In this document: piece by piece, positions 1-8,788 of the stretch
How positions within the stretch are numbered: the stretch's first letter is position 1
Layout: the number at the start of each line of letters is the position of its first letter
DNA from: Streptomyces sp. NBC_01260
GTDB lineage: Bacteria; Actinomycetota; Actinomycetes; Streptomycetales; Streptomycetaceae
NCBI RefSeq assembly: GCF_036226405.1
Contig: NZ_CP108464.1
Span: 1,674,001-1,738,000, forward strand
DNA: 64,000 nucleotides
Direction: 5' to 3'
Notes under the pieces: model-generated
What the model was told of the DNA's origin: nothing
The model's input: only the letters and a program-made list of their open reading frames with translations
The model's database searches: none
Position numbers and translations under genes: made by a program

Positions 1-1417
1 CCTCGTCGAGACGGCCCGACGCCCGACGGTGCTCGGCGGCGGCCTGCTCGGACACTTCGAGGCGGCCCTCGATGTGGCCGAGCCCTCGCTGGGCGCGGTC
101 CGTGGCTTCCTCGACGGCCCGCCGCGATTCGGGCCCGGGCAGCAGGCCGTCCGCCGGCAGGGCGACGTGCCCAGCGGCCGCCTGCTCCCGCACGTGGGCG
201 CAGGTCTCTTCAGCGCGGCCCCGCGCCGCACGCAGCCGGTTGTCGGCGGCGCCGAGCCGTCCGAGGGCCTTGGCGTGAAGCGCGTCCGCCTGCTGCCGGT
301 CCTCCCGCGCCCGGTCCGCCGCCTGCCCGGTTCGCGTCACGGCCTGGGCGGCGTGCTCCAGCTCTCGGGCGTCGCGCATCTCGGGCGCCTCGCGCAGCGC
401 TGCCTCCTGGGCCCGCAGACGTTCACCGGTCTCGGCCAGGGAGCTGATCTCCGCTTCGGCCGCCGCTCGCTTCTCCTCTGCCCGGGTTCGGCGCTCCTGG
501 TCCTCGGCCAGATCTCGCTGCACGCGCTCGTAGCGGGAGTGCTCGGTGCGAGGGAGCCGGGCGCGGCGCCGGGTGGCGATCCGGGCGTACCGCCGGTAGT
601 GCTCCAGGAAGGCGGAGGCGGCCCGCTCGGCGGCGGACGCGGCGGCCAGCTCGTCCTTCTCCTCGTCCAGGGAGCGGAAGGCCTCGGCCACGTCGGCGAT
701 GACGGCCTGGTCCACGGGCGGCAGCGCCTCGGTGAGGGCGCGGGAGAGAGCGGCTTCGTTGGGCCGCTTGGAGAGCTGGGGCTGGCGCAGCTGGATGAGC
801 AGGTCGACCAGGGCCGCGTAACGCTGCTCTCCGAGGCCGAAGAGCGCTTCGTCGACGGCCCTGCGGTACGCCTTGGCCTGGTCGTACACCATGCCGTGCC
901 CGGCGACGGCCTCGGCAAGACGGTCCCTGGACAGGGCCGTGCCGGTGGCGTCGAGGAGCCGGAAGCTCTCCTCCGTTCGTTCGGTGGAGCCGTGGTCGAC
1001 GCGCTGGCGGGTGACGGCGTACCAGTGTCGGGCGATGCCCCGCCCGCTGACGGCCTTGAGCCCGCACAGCAGCGTGCGGAAGTGCTGCTCGCCGGTCGCG
1101 TCGTCGAGCCTGCCGAACTCGATCCAGGTGTAGCCGAGCCGTTCGGAATGCGGGTGCTCGCCACCGAGGAGCAGGTTCCACTCCATCCGCTTGCCCGGGT
1201 CGCCGTCGGGTTCGACACGACGCGGACTGAGGTCGCCGTCGAGCAGGAACGGCAGGGTCAGGGCGAGCACCTTGGACTTACCGGTGCCGTTGTTGCCGCG
1301 CAGCAGCAGGCGCCCGTCCCGGAAGCGGAACTCCTCCACGTCGTAGTGGAACAGGTCGACGAGCCCGATGCGCAGGGGTTGCCAGCGGGAACGCCGCGGG
1401 GTGGGGAGGCGGGTCAC
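1..1417 (-). CDS. jetC: Wadjet SMC-like ATPase JetC, TIGR02680 family (N-terminal part; continues beyond position 1)
   Basis: This is the motor of a Wadjet (JetABCD) anti-plasmid complex, an SMC/MukB-like ATPase thought to extrude DNA loops before JetD cleaves them. The visible 472 codons start at a GTG whose bases overlap the TGA of jetB (GTGA). A Walker A motif, GNNGTGKSK, lies near residues 40-48 in an SMC-type ABC head. From about residue 240 the sequence turns into Glu/Arg/Ala-rich heptads typical of the long SMC coiled coil. The reading frame is open to the window edge, so the second head half and the jetD gene are outside. The family call rests on the head sequence and on the jetA/jetB neighbours; the type (probably III) is my recollection of the classification. 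Confidence 0.85.
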   Translation of the reverse strand, partial: MTRLPTPRRSRWQPLRIGLVDLFHYDVEEFRFRDGRLLLRGNNGTGKSKVLALTLPFLLDGDLSPRRVEPDGDPGKRMEWNLLLGGEHPHSERLGYTWIEFGRLDDATGEQHFRTLLCGLKAVSGRGIARHWYAVTRQRVDHGSTERTEESFRLLDATGTALSRDRLAEAVAGHGMVYDQAKAYRRAVDEALFGLGEQRYAALVDLLIQLRQPQLSKRPNEAALSRALTEALPPVDQAVIADVAEAFRSLDEEKDELAAASAAERAASAFLEHYRRYARIATRRRARLPRTEHSRYERVQRDLAEDQERRTRAEEKRAAAEAEISSLAETGERLRAQEAALREAPEMRDARELEHAAQAVTRTGQAADRAREDRQQADALHAKALGRLGAADNRLRAARGRAEETCAHVREQAAAGHVALPADGLLPGPESRRAVEEATDRAQRGLGHIEGRLEVSEQAAAEHRRASGRLDE

Positions 1418-2646
1418 GAGGTGGCCTTTCGCTGCGGAGGCACGGGGGCAGAGCCGGGTTCGCGGATGACGGTCTCGCCGACCGCGTACCGGGCGAGGGC
1501 GGGTCGCACCACGACCGTGTACGGAGTACGGGAGATCAGGCCGAGCGCGGCCAGCCGGGCGACGGCCTGTTCGACGAGCTCGGTCTCCATGCCTGGCTCC
1601 CTGGCGGACTTCGACCAGAATCCGCCGTGCTGGGAGGCGAGTTCGCGGACTCGGAGGGCGAGCTCGCCGAGATCGACGGGGCCGTAGGCGGCGGCCAGGT
1701 GCTCGGCGAGCAGCAGGGTGATGTGGCCGTAGGTGCCCTGTTCGGGCATGCGGAGGTCGGTGAGGTGGTCTTCGGGGTCGACCATGGCGATCCCCTCGGC
1801 CCGCACCTCGGCTACCAGTCCGGTCAGTTCGGTGATCCGGGCGGTGAGGAAGCCGCGTTGCCGGGTGAGGTAGCCGAGTTCGGCGTCGCTCAGATCGTCG
1901 TAGTAGAGCACCGGGTCGTCGAGGAGCCTGCGGGTGAGCGAGCGGCGCATGGCGCGGAAGCGCAGCTCGTCGCTGTCCAGGGCGGTTTCGGCGACGAGTT
2001 CGGCGAGCCGGTCGTCGAAGGCTTCGGCGTGGACGGTGGAGGGGCCGCGGCGGGAGGCCAGGAGCCCGGCGAGGACGCGGCGTTCGACGTCGTACAGGAC
2101 GTCGCCCGCCCCGCTGACGTAGGCCTCTTCCTCGCCCGCGACCCGCCGCAGTACTCCGAGGTCGAGCAGCAGCCGTACGACGGCGGCGAGATCGAGGCGC
2201 TCGTCGCGGCGCTCCAGGGCGAACTCGATCCCCGTCGCGGCGAGTCGGGGATCGGCGGCGTCGAGGACGATCTGGTCGGCGAGGCGCCCCAGCGCGATCT
2301 GGGCCTCGCCGCGTTCGAGGGCGGCGAGGGCGAGGCAGAGCAGGACGTAGCGGCGTCGGGTGAAGGGGGCGGCACCGCGGGTCGTGTCCCGCGCGGGGTG
2401 GGTGGGGTTGGTGAGGACACCGGGACTCTTGCGCAGCCGGGCGGCTTCGGTGTCCGACTGGAGCGCCCAGCCGGTGTTGCGGTCGAACCACTCCCGTAGC
2501 TCCGATGCGTGCCGGCGGGCGAGGCGGAACTCGTCGGCGTACCGGCCCCGCGCGAGCAGAAGTGGCTGCTTGAGCAGGGCACGGGCGGCCTTGCGCAGCT
2601 CGGCGGCGTGCTGGCCGTCCAGGACCTCGGCGAGTGGTGTGGTCAT
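1414..2646 (-). CDS. jetB: Wadjet subunit JetB, DUF2398/TIGR02678 family
   Basis: A 410-residue protein that begins MTTPLAEVLDGQHAAELRKA and is rich in Leu/Ala/Arg helices. It matches the DUF2398 family, the MukE/KITE-like winged-helix accessory subunit of this Wadjet class. Its ATG overlaps the jetA stop (ATGA) and its own stop overlaps the jetC GTG, so jetA-jetB-jetC are translationally coupled. A central segment around YYDDLSDAELGYLTRQR and a C-terminal winged-helix-like stretch are visible. In the complex it should bridge the JetA kleisin to the JetC heads. The assignment is by gene order and family resemblance, since no catalytic motif is expected. Confidence 0.82.
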   Translation of the reverse strand: MTTPLAEVLDGQHAAELRKAARALLKQPLLLARGRYADEFRLARRHASELREWFDRNTGWALQSDTEAARLRKSPGVLTNPTHPARDTTRGAAPFTRRRYVLLCLALAALERGEAQIALGRLADQIVLDAADPRLAATGIEFALERRDERLDLAAVVRLLLDLGVLRRVAGEEEAYVSGAGDVLYDVERRVLAGLLASRRGPSTVHAEAFDDRLAELVAETALDSDELRFRAMRRSLTRRLLDDPVLYYDDLSDAELGYLTRQRGFLTARITELTGLVAEVRAEGIAMVDPEDHLTDLRMPEQGTYGHITLLLAEHLAAAYGPVDLGELALRVRELASQHGGFWSKSAREPGMETELVEQAVARLAALGLISRTPYTVVVRPALARYAVGETVIREPGSAPVPPQRKATS

Positions 2647-4298
2647 CGTCGGGGTTCTCCGTCCGTCGGACGGTCTCCGCCCACCAGGTCGTCTCCGTCC
2701 GTCAGGCCGTCTCCGTCCGTCAGGTCGTCTCCGTCCGTCAGGTCGAGGATTTCGATGAGGTGGTCCGGGCCGCTGAAGACTCCGCCGGGGGTGCGGACCT
2801 CGGCGGTCGTACCGTCGGCGAGTGCGGTGAGTCTGATCTCCATGGAGCCGTCGTTGCTGGTGGCGGTGGTGTGCCGCATACCGGGCCGCCATGTGGCCAG
2901 GGCGTCCCCGAGCAACTGGAGGAACAGCCCGAAGGAGTCCGGGTCGAGGTCGCCGAGGGCGGACAGACGCGTGACGCCTTCGGTGACGAGCCGGGCGCGG
3001 GCGGCGGCCGTCTCGGCGGCCTGCTTGGCGGCGGTCTCGGCGAGCGAGCGCCGCAGCTTCTCCCGGTCCTCGACCTTGCGGGGCTTTCCCCGCCGCTCGT
3101 AGCTGCCGGTGCGGCGCAGCTGCGGGCTGATGCGCAACGGCTCGGCCTCGGCCCACGAGGTGGAAGCCAGGACGGGCCGCGCCGCGCGGGCGGCGAGGGT
3201 GTCGGCGTCGACGGTGAGGTGCCGGGCCGGATAGAGGCCGAAGGCGGCCCGCCACAGCCGGTGCCGGGCGTCGTCGTCGGGTGCCTCGGCAAACCAGCGC
3301 GCCAGCGTACGGAAGTCGGCCGACCGGTCGGAGCGGCCGGCCCGGCGCTCGTTCAGCGCTCGTACGACGGCGAGGAGCTGGGGAATCGCGCCGAGTGCCC
3401 GGCCGCGCAGGAGCCTGGCCTGCGACTCGCGCCCGTCCCTGCTGAGGAACCACGCGCCGAGCCCCGACCAGCGGGCGGCCCACCGCTCGTACATCTCCCG
3501 CTCCGCGTTCGCGGCCTCCTCCGGCGAGGCGTCGGCGGCTTCCCGCCCGGCGGCTGCCCGGAGCAGGGGCTCCACCCTCCCGTCCTCTTCCAGCTCCAGG
3601 ATCAGCCGCGCGATCCGTCCGCCCAGCGTGATCAGGTCCTGGATGAACCGCTCCAGGTACTGGATGAGCCGGTCCTTGTACGCGAGGAAGACCGCCTCTT
3701 CGACATCGTGCAGGTCGATGGTCTGCTGGAGCGATCCCATGAAGGCCCGGGCGTTGTCGGCGAGCGCGGCGAACCGGCTGGCCAGCGCGTCGAGCGCCAG
3801 ATGCGCTTTGGCCGGATCCGGCTGCTCCTCGGCAGCCAGGACGAGAAGGGCGCGAAGCTGGGTGACGATGTCGTGCAGGGCCACGGCCTGGAGGGCACCG
3901 CGCCGCCCGAGCGCCTCGTCATAGGCGGACAGCGCCTCCTCGGCGGCCTCCCCCTCCCTCGTGAGCTGGTAGATGAACCGCTTCCGGTAGAAGTCCTCGA
4001 CCGCGGTCACCCGGGCGGTATCGGGATCCGCCCGCAGATTGCCCCAGCCGACGAGCCTGTCGAGCGCGCCGACGACGGCGTCCGGCTCGGCGGGACGGAC
4101 ATCCGCCGGGAGCGCGGTGTGCACGTCCTCGGGCCTCAGGTGGACCGCGAACCGTTCCTTGGCCGTCAGGAACGTCCGCATCACGTGGCGGTAGAGCGGG
4201 GTGTTCGGCACCGTGAGATGAGCGAAGGGGCCGAAGCCCGACGGCTCGGGAAGGGGGCCGGCGGAAGCACTGGGGGCGGTGACAGTCATCGCCGCCAT
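2643..4298 (-). CDS. jetA: Wadjet subunit JetA, DUF2397/TIGR02677 family
   Basis: About 551 residues; the kleisin/MukF-like scaffold of the Wadjet complex. The N-terminus (FAHLTVPNTPLYRHVMRTF) and the helical middle (HDIVTQLRALLVLA, LGGRIARLILELEEDGRVEPLLRAAA) are characteristic of DUF2397. Two ATGs nine bases apart are possible starts (4298 or 4289); the only nearby ribosome-binding-like run (AGGGA) lies 3-4 bases before the first and about 12 before the second, so the choice is open. It is the first gene of the leftward jet operon. An odd feature is a C-terminal tail of about five Asp/Gly/Leu/Thr hexapeptides encoded by an 18-base tandem repeat, which is not part of the family fold. Confidence 0.82.
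   Translation of the reverse strand: MAAMTVTAPSASAGPLPEPSGFGPFAHLTVPNTPLYRHVMRTFLTAKERFAVHLRPEDVHTALPADVRPAEPDAVVGALDRLVGWGNLRADPDTARVTAVEDFYRKRFIYQLTREGEAAEEALSAYDEALGRRGALQAVALHDIVTQLRALLVLAAEEQPDPAKAHLALDALASRFAALADNARAFMGSLQQTIDLHDVEEAVFLAYKDRLIQYLERFIQDLITLGGRIARLILELEEDGRVEPLLRAAAGREAADASPEEAANAEREMYERWAARWSGLGAWFLSRDGRESQARLLRGRALGAIPQLLAVVRALNERRAGRSDRSADFRTLARWFAEAPDDDARHRLWRAAFGLYPARHLTVDADTLAARAARPVLASTSWAEAEPLRISPQLRRTGSYERRGKPRKVEDREKLRRSLAETAAKQAAETAAARARLVTEGVTRLSALGDLDPDSFGLFLQLLGDALATWRPGMRHTTATSNDGSMEIRLTALADGTTAEVRTPGGVFSGPDHLIEILDLTDGDDLTDGDGLTDGDDLVGGDRPTDGEPRR
2661..2742 (-). repeat. 18-base tandem repeat in the 3' end of jetA
   Basis: About four and a half head-to-tail copies of an 18-base unit (on the + strand gtctccgtccgtcaggtc) with a few substitutions. 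In frame they encode repeated LTDGD(D/G) hexapeptides at the extreme C-terminus of JetA. Because the unit is a multiple of three, copy-number change would lengthen or shorten the tail without a frameshift. Confidence 0.85.
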
Positions 4299-4425
4299 TG
4301 TCCCTGAGGCGCGGCAACCTCGGAAAGAGACCGAAATATCCGGCCGATTCACCCCGTTCTGACCGGTTCGGGATGTCAGGACGAAGCTGGAGAAGGGGCA
4401 TCTCCCGACCGCCCTCGGGCTGTAT

Positions 4426-4458
4426 CCGTTCGGGGCAAGGGTGACCTGCCCCGAACGG
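4426..4458. promoter_or_regulatory. Perfect 12-base inverted repeat in the jetA / kinase divergent region
   Basis: Arms ccgttcggggca (4426-4437) and tgccccgaacgg (4447-4458) are perfect complements around a 9-base loop. The element lies between two divergent transcription units, about 110 bases before the kinase start, where a terminator has no obvious gene to serve. An operator for a dimeric repressor is the more natural reading; this is inference. Confidence 0.5.
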
Positions 4459-4568
4459 GACCTACTGTCGGATACCGCCGATACCCTTGGCTGTAGGCGC
4501 GCGACCATCCGACCGCACGCGCGCGGCCATCGCACGACCTTCGGCAGACCTTCGAGGTGGGGACCAGA

Positions 4569-5762
4569 GTGAACGCAACGCCGCTGAGCCCGGACGATCC
4601 GGCCGAGCTGGGCGGGTTCGCGCTGCTGGGACGGATCGGCCACGGCGGTATGGGCCAGGTCTACCTCGGCGAGTCCGCCGCCGGTGAGGCCGTCGCGGTG
4701 AAGGTCATCAAACCCACGGTCGTCGATTCGGAGACCCGGCAGCGGTTCGCCCAGGAGATCGAGGTCCTCAAGACGGTCTGGGGACCGCGCGTCGCCGCGT
4801 TCGTGAAGGCCGACACGGAGTCCGAGCAGCCGTGGCTCGCGACCGAGTACGTGGAGGGCCCCGACCTGCGCCGGCTCCTCGACACCCGGGGTGTCCTGTC
4901 GCCCCTGGCAGCCGCTTCGCTCGGAGCGACCCTTGCCGAGGCTCTGGCCGGAGTCCACAGCCAGGGGCTGCTGCACAGGGACCTCAAGCCGGCGAACATC
5001 CTGCTCGGCCCCAACGGCCCCAAGATCATCGACTTCGGCCTCGCCGTCTTCGCCGAGTCCAGCGCCTCCCTCACCGCACCGAACATGGTGATGGGCACTC
5101 CCGCCTGCATGTCTCCGGAGCAGGCGAACGGGGAGAAGCCGCTGACGGCCCCGGTGGACGTGTACGCGCTCGGGGCGGTGCTGCTCTTCATGAGCACGGG
5201 CCACTATCCGTACCAGGCCGACCACGTGCAGGTGCTGTTCAGCCACATCGTCAACCCCGAGAAGGCCCCCGACCTGTCGGGAGCCCCCGAGGAACTGGTC
5301 GGCCTCCTCTCGTCCATGCTCCGGTACGCGCAACACGACCGTCCGACGATGGACGAGGTCGTCACCCAGTGCGTTGCGGTCATCAAGGCGCACGGGGCGA
5401 CCGTGGCCCAGGCCCGACGGCAACTGGCCGCCCTGGCCAAGGTCGCGTACGCACCGCCGGAACCCTCCCCCGTACCGGCTCCGGCTCCGCCGCCCACCGA
5501 CGCCGAGGCTTTCTCCGAAGTGCCGACTCTCCTGGCCGCCCCGAACCCGGCGGCCATGGCACCGACCGTCCCACTGCCGCAGCCGTCCGTCGCCCCTGCC
5601 CACCCGCCGGGCTACACCCCGACGGTAGCGGTGACCACCCCGGAGGCCGAGGCCGCGCCCCGGCCCACGCCGGCGCCGCATCCTCGCCCCCGCCGTTCCG
5701 TCGCCGCGCTCCGGATCGCGGCACAGTTGCGGGAGACGTACGCGTCGACGGCGCCGTTCTGA
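4569..5762 (+). CDS. Soluble Ser/Thr protein kinase (PknB-type) at the head of the DISARM-like cluster
   Basis: A 397-residue Hanks-type kinase. The glycine loop GRIGHGGMGQVYLG is at residues 21-34, the ATP-anchoring Lys45 in VAVK, the catalytic loop HRDLKPAN near 136 and DFG near 155, followed by an activation segment ending in a CMSPEQ motif (APE equivalent). All key residues are present. After about residue 290 the protein is a Pro/Ala-rich linker with no membrane segment or PASTA domain, so it is cytosolic. The GTG at 4569 is preferred over the in-frame GTG at 4557 because GAGGTGGGG sits at the right distance. It points the same way as drmD 121 bases downstream. Kinases occur in several defence systems as sensors or effectors; a role here is inference from position. 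Confidence 0.85.
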   Translation: MNATPLSPDDPAELGGFALLGRIGHGGMGQVYLGESAAGEAVAVKVIKPTVVDSETRQRFAQEIEVLKTVWGPRVAAFVKADTESEQPWLATEYVEGPDLRRLLDTRGVLSPLAAASLGATLAEALAGVHSQGLLHRDLKPANILLGPNGPKIIDFGLAVFAESSASLTAPNMVMGTPACMSPEQANGEKPLTAPVDVYALGAVLLFMSTGHYPYQADHVQVLFSHIVNPEKAPDLSGAPEELVGLLSSMLRYAQHDRPTMDEVVTQCVAVIKAHGATVAQARRQLAALAKVAYAPPEPSPVPAPAPPPTDAEAFSEVPTLLAAPNPAAMAPTVPLPQPSVAPAHPPGYTPTVAVTTPEAEAAPRPTPAPHPRPRRSVAALRIAAQLRETYASTAPF

Positions 5763-5883
5763 GCGGGACGGCAGGCCGAGACGCTCCAGTGTGCGCCGGG
5801 CCGAGGTGGCACTCGCCCCTTGTCCGGAGGCGTGGCCCGCACGAAGATCTACACAGTTCAGCAGCTATCAGGAGGTACCGCGG

Positions 5884-8778
5884 GTGACCGCCCAGCAGTC
5901 CAGTCGGCCGTCCGGTGGGCAGCCCGTCCCGGGCACCGGTACGAGTCTCCCGCCCGGCGCCCAGATCGTCGTACGCGACGAGGAATGGCTGGTCAAGAAC
6001 GTCACCCGGACCGATCACGACGGCGACCGCATCGAAGCCGTCGGGGTCTCCGATTTCGTCCGCGATCAGGAGGCCGTCTTCTTCACGGGCCTGGAGCGCA
6101 CCCGCGACGGCGCGCCCGGCATCGAGTTGATGGACCCCGCCAAGACCACCCTGATCGGCGACGACTCACCGAACTTCCGCCGCAGCCGGCTCTTCCTCGA
6201 AGCGATCCTGCGCAAGACCCCACTGCCCCAGTCCGAGCGCGGTCTGGCCCTCGCCGACAGCTTCCTCCTCGACCCGCTGCCCTATCAGCAGCGGCCCGCG
6301 CAGCTCGCGCTCTCGGGGCGGAACCTGCGCCCCCGCATGCTGATCGCGGACGTCGTCGGCCTCGGCAAGACCCTGGAGATCGGACTCACCCTCGCGGAGC
6401 TGATCCGCCGCGGCCGCGGCGAGCGGATCCTCGTCGTGACCCCGCAGCACGTTCTGGAGCAGTTCCAGCACGAGCTGTGGACACGGTTCGCCATCCCGCT
6501 GATCCGCCTCGACTCCGCGGGCATCGAGCGGATCCAGCGGGAGATCCCGGCCGGCCGCAACCCCTTCACGTTCTTCAAGCGCGTGATCGTCTCGATCGAC
6601 ACCCTCAAGAACACCGATCAGTACAAGCACCATCTGGAGCACATCCGGTGGGACGCCGTCGTCATCGACGAGTCGCACAACCTGATCAACCGGGGTTCGC
6701 TGCGCAACCAGCTCGCGCAGCTCCTCGCCCCGCAGACGGACGCCCTCATCCTCGCCAGCGCCACCCCGCACAACGGCAACGCCCGCTCGTTCGCCGAGCT
6801 GATCGCGCTGCTCGACCCGGCGGCGATCCGTGACCCGGAGCGTTACTCGGCCGAGGACATCAAGCACCTGTTCATCCGCCGCACCAAGGTCAGCGCCGAG
6901 GTACGGGAGAAGATGTCCGGCCAGTGGGCCGACCGAGGGCCTTCCGAGTCGGTGCACTGCCCGGCGACCCCGGCCGAGGAGAAGATCTTCGACGAGCTGG
7001 CCCAGGTATGGCTGCCCGCCGAGGGCCGCTCGGTGAGCGACGTCCCGCTCTTCCCGTACACCCTGCTCAAGTCCTTCCTCTCCTCGCACGCTGCCCTGAG
7101 CTCCACGGTCGACACCCGGATGAAGACGCTGGAGAAGAAGAACGACCCGGACGCGACGGACGCCGAACTGGCCGCTCTCCAGCGTCTGCGCGGGCTGACG
7201 GCCGATCTGACCGCTCAGGATTCCGGCAAGTTCACCGCTCTCGTCGAGCAGTTGAAGGCGATCGGCGTCGGACCGCGCAGCGAGACACGCGTCGTGGTCT
7301 TCTCCGAGCGCGTCCAGACCCTGGAGTGGCTGCGGTCCGCCGTGCCGGCCGCGCTCGGGTTCAAGGGCAAGTCCCTGGAGGAAGCGGCCCGCGTGATGCA
7401 CGGCGGCCTGTCCGACGAGCAGCAGATGCAGTGCATCGAGGACTTCGGCCTCGCCGACGCACCCGTACGCATCCTCTTCACCGGTGATGTGGCGTCCGAG
7501 GGTGTCAACCTCCACCGGCAGTGCCATCAGCTCATCCACTACGACGTTCCGTGGTCGCTGATCCGCATCGAGCAGCGTAACGGCCGTATCGACCGTTACG
7601 GGCAGGTCCACAAGCCGCAGTTCCGCGCCCTGATCCTGACCAGCGAGGTGGACGGCGCGAAGGACGACCGCACGGTCGCCGAGCGCCTCCTCGAGCGGGA
7701 GGACGAAGCACACCGCTCGCTCGGCACGGCGGAGGCGGTCTCCGGCCTGTACCGCGCGGAGGCCGAGGAGAAGTCGCTGATCCAGGACCTGCTCAAGGGC
7801 CGGACGGTCGACGAGTCGCTCCAGCACACCGCGGACGAGGCGGGCGGCGCGGACGATTTCCTGGCCGACTTCTTCGCCCAGGTCGACGACGTGTCCGCCG
7901 AGCCCGCCGTCGCGGCTCCCGCGTCGGACGGTTCCTCGGCTGCCCCGCCGAAGGCCCACGTGCCCCGTCTCTTCACGACCACCCGCGAGTTCGTCGACGA
8001 GGCGGTACGGGAGGTCTTCCCCGACGCCCAGCAGTCCCTCGGGATGGACCGCGACCCCGAGAACGGCCTGATCTCCTTCAAGCCCCCGGCCGACCTGGTG
8101 CACCGGCTGAAGGCGCTGCCGCCCGACTACCGCCGCGAGCAGCGCCTGAGCGAGCGGCTGCTTGTCACCCTCAACCGCAAGCTGGCCGACCGGGCCCTCG
8201 TACGGGCCCGTGAGTCGGGCACCTCCAGCTGGCCGGAGATCTCCCTGCTCACCGACCTCCACCCGGTGGTGGAGTGGCTGACCGACAAGGTCCTGGTGAA
8301 ACTGGGCCGCCAGGAGGCCCCGGTCATCACGGCCGACGTCGACGCCCCCGTGTACCTCGTGCAGGGCATCTACTCCAACGCCCTCGGCCGCCCCACGGTC
8401 GTGAAATGGATGGCTGTCACCGGCGAGCACGTCACGGACGACATGGTGGGGACACTGCGCGAGGCAGGCATCGGCCCGACGATGGCCAACCCGTTGCAGC
8501 CCCACGACGCCGACGGCCTGCGGGCCGGTATCCCGGCCGCCCTGGAGTCAGCCGAGGCCTTCCTCTCGCGCCACAGCTCGGAGTGGGACAAGGCGCTCCT
8601 CGCCCCGATCGAGGAGTACCGGCAGCGCCTTGGCCAGTGGGAACAGCCCACCCTCGCCGGCGAGGAGACCAAGGACGACCTCTCCCGCCTCGCCGACTCC
8701 CTGCTGACGACGGGCCGGCCCATGCTGCGCGTCCTGGCCGTCCTCGACTCCGCCCACGGCTCCGCCGCGCACGCCTAG
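5884..8778 (+). CDS. drmD: SNF2-family DNA helicase, DISARM DrmD-like
   Basis: A 964-residue SNF2/HepA-type helicase. Motif I, VVGLGKTLE, is near residue 156, the Walker B box DESH near 260, motif III SATPHNG near 293, and the C-terminal RecA domain with the EQRNGRIDRYGQ box near 565-575. A large C-terminal extension is unassigned. Start choice: GTG with an ideal ggaggt 7 bases upstream. It is immediately followed by the methyltransferase gene, whose Shine-Dalgarno (aggag) overlaps this stop codon. An SNF2 helicase paired with an adenine methylase is the defining DrmD-DrmMI pair of class 1 DISARM. A RapA/HepA housekeeping helicase would not sit beside such a methylase. Confidence 0.8.
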   Translation: MTAQQSSRPSGGQPVPGTGTSLPPGAQIVVRDEEWLVKNVTRTDHDGDRIEAVGVSDFVRDQEAVFFTGLERTRDGAPGIELMDPAKTTLIGDDSPNFRRSRLFLEAILRKTPLPQSERGLALADSFLLDPLPYQQRPAQLALSGRNLRPRMLIADVVGLGKTLEIGLTLAELIRRGRGERILVVTPQHVLEQFQHELWTRFAIPLIRLDSAGIERIQREIPAGRNPFTFFKRVIVSIDTLKNTDQYKHHLEHIRWDAVVIDESHNLINRGSLRNQLAQLLAPQTDALILASATPHNGNARSFAELIALLDPAAIRDPERYSAEDIKHLFIRRTKVSAEVREKMSGQWADRGPSESVHCPATPAEEKIFDELAQVWLPAEGRSVSDVPLFPYTLLKSFLSSHAALSSTVDTRMKTLEKKNDPDATDAELAALQRLRGLTADLTAQDSGKFTALVEQLKAIGVGPRSETRVVVFSERVQTLEWLRSAVPAALGFKGKSLEEAARVMHGGLSDEQQMQCIEDFGLADAPVRILFTGDVASEGVNLHRQCHQLIHYDVPWSLIRIEQRNGRIDRYGQVHKPQFRALILTSEVDGAKDDRTVAERLLEREDEAHRSLGTAEAVSGLYRAEAEEKSLIQDLLKGRTVDESLQHTADEAGGADDFLADFFAQVDDVSAEPAVAAPASDGSSAAPPKAHVPRLFTTTREFVDEAVREVFPDAQQSLGMDRDPENGLISFKPPADLVHRLKALPPDYRREQRLSERLLVTLNRKLADRALVRARESGTSSWPEISLLTDLHPVVEWLTDKVLVKLGRQEAPVITADVDAPVYLVQGIYSNALGRPTVVKWMAVTGEHVTDDMVGTLREAGIGPTMANPLQPHDADGLRAGIPAALESAEAFLSRHSSEWDKALLAPIEEYRQRLGQWEQPTLAGEETKDDLSRLADSLLTTGRPMLRVLAVLDSAHGSAAHA

Positions 8779-8788
8779 GAGAATCCCC

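Noticed and set aside
29..1687. A 552-codon rightward frame opposite jetC/jetB
   Set aside because: Low-complexity Gly/Leu/Val composition and no family; the opposite strand encodes clear Wadjet proteins.
5884..8778. Housekeeping RapA/HepA helicase
   Set aside because: Direct pairing with a giant adenine methylase and the defence context fit DrmD better.
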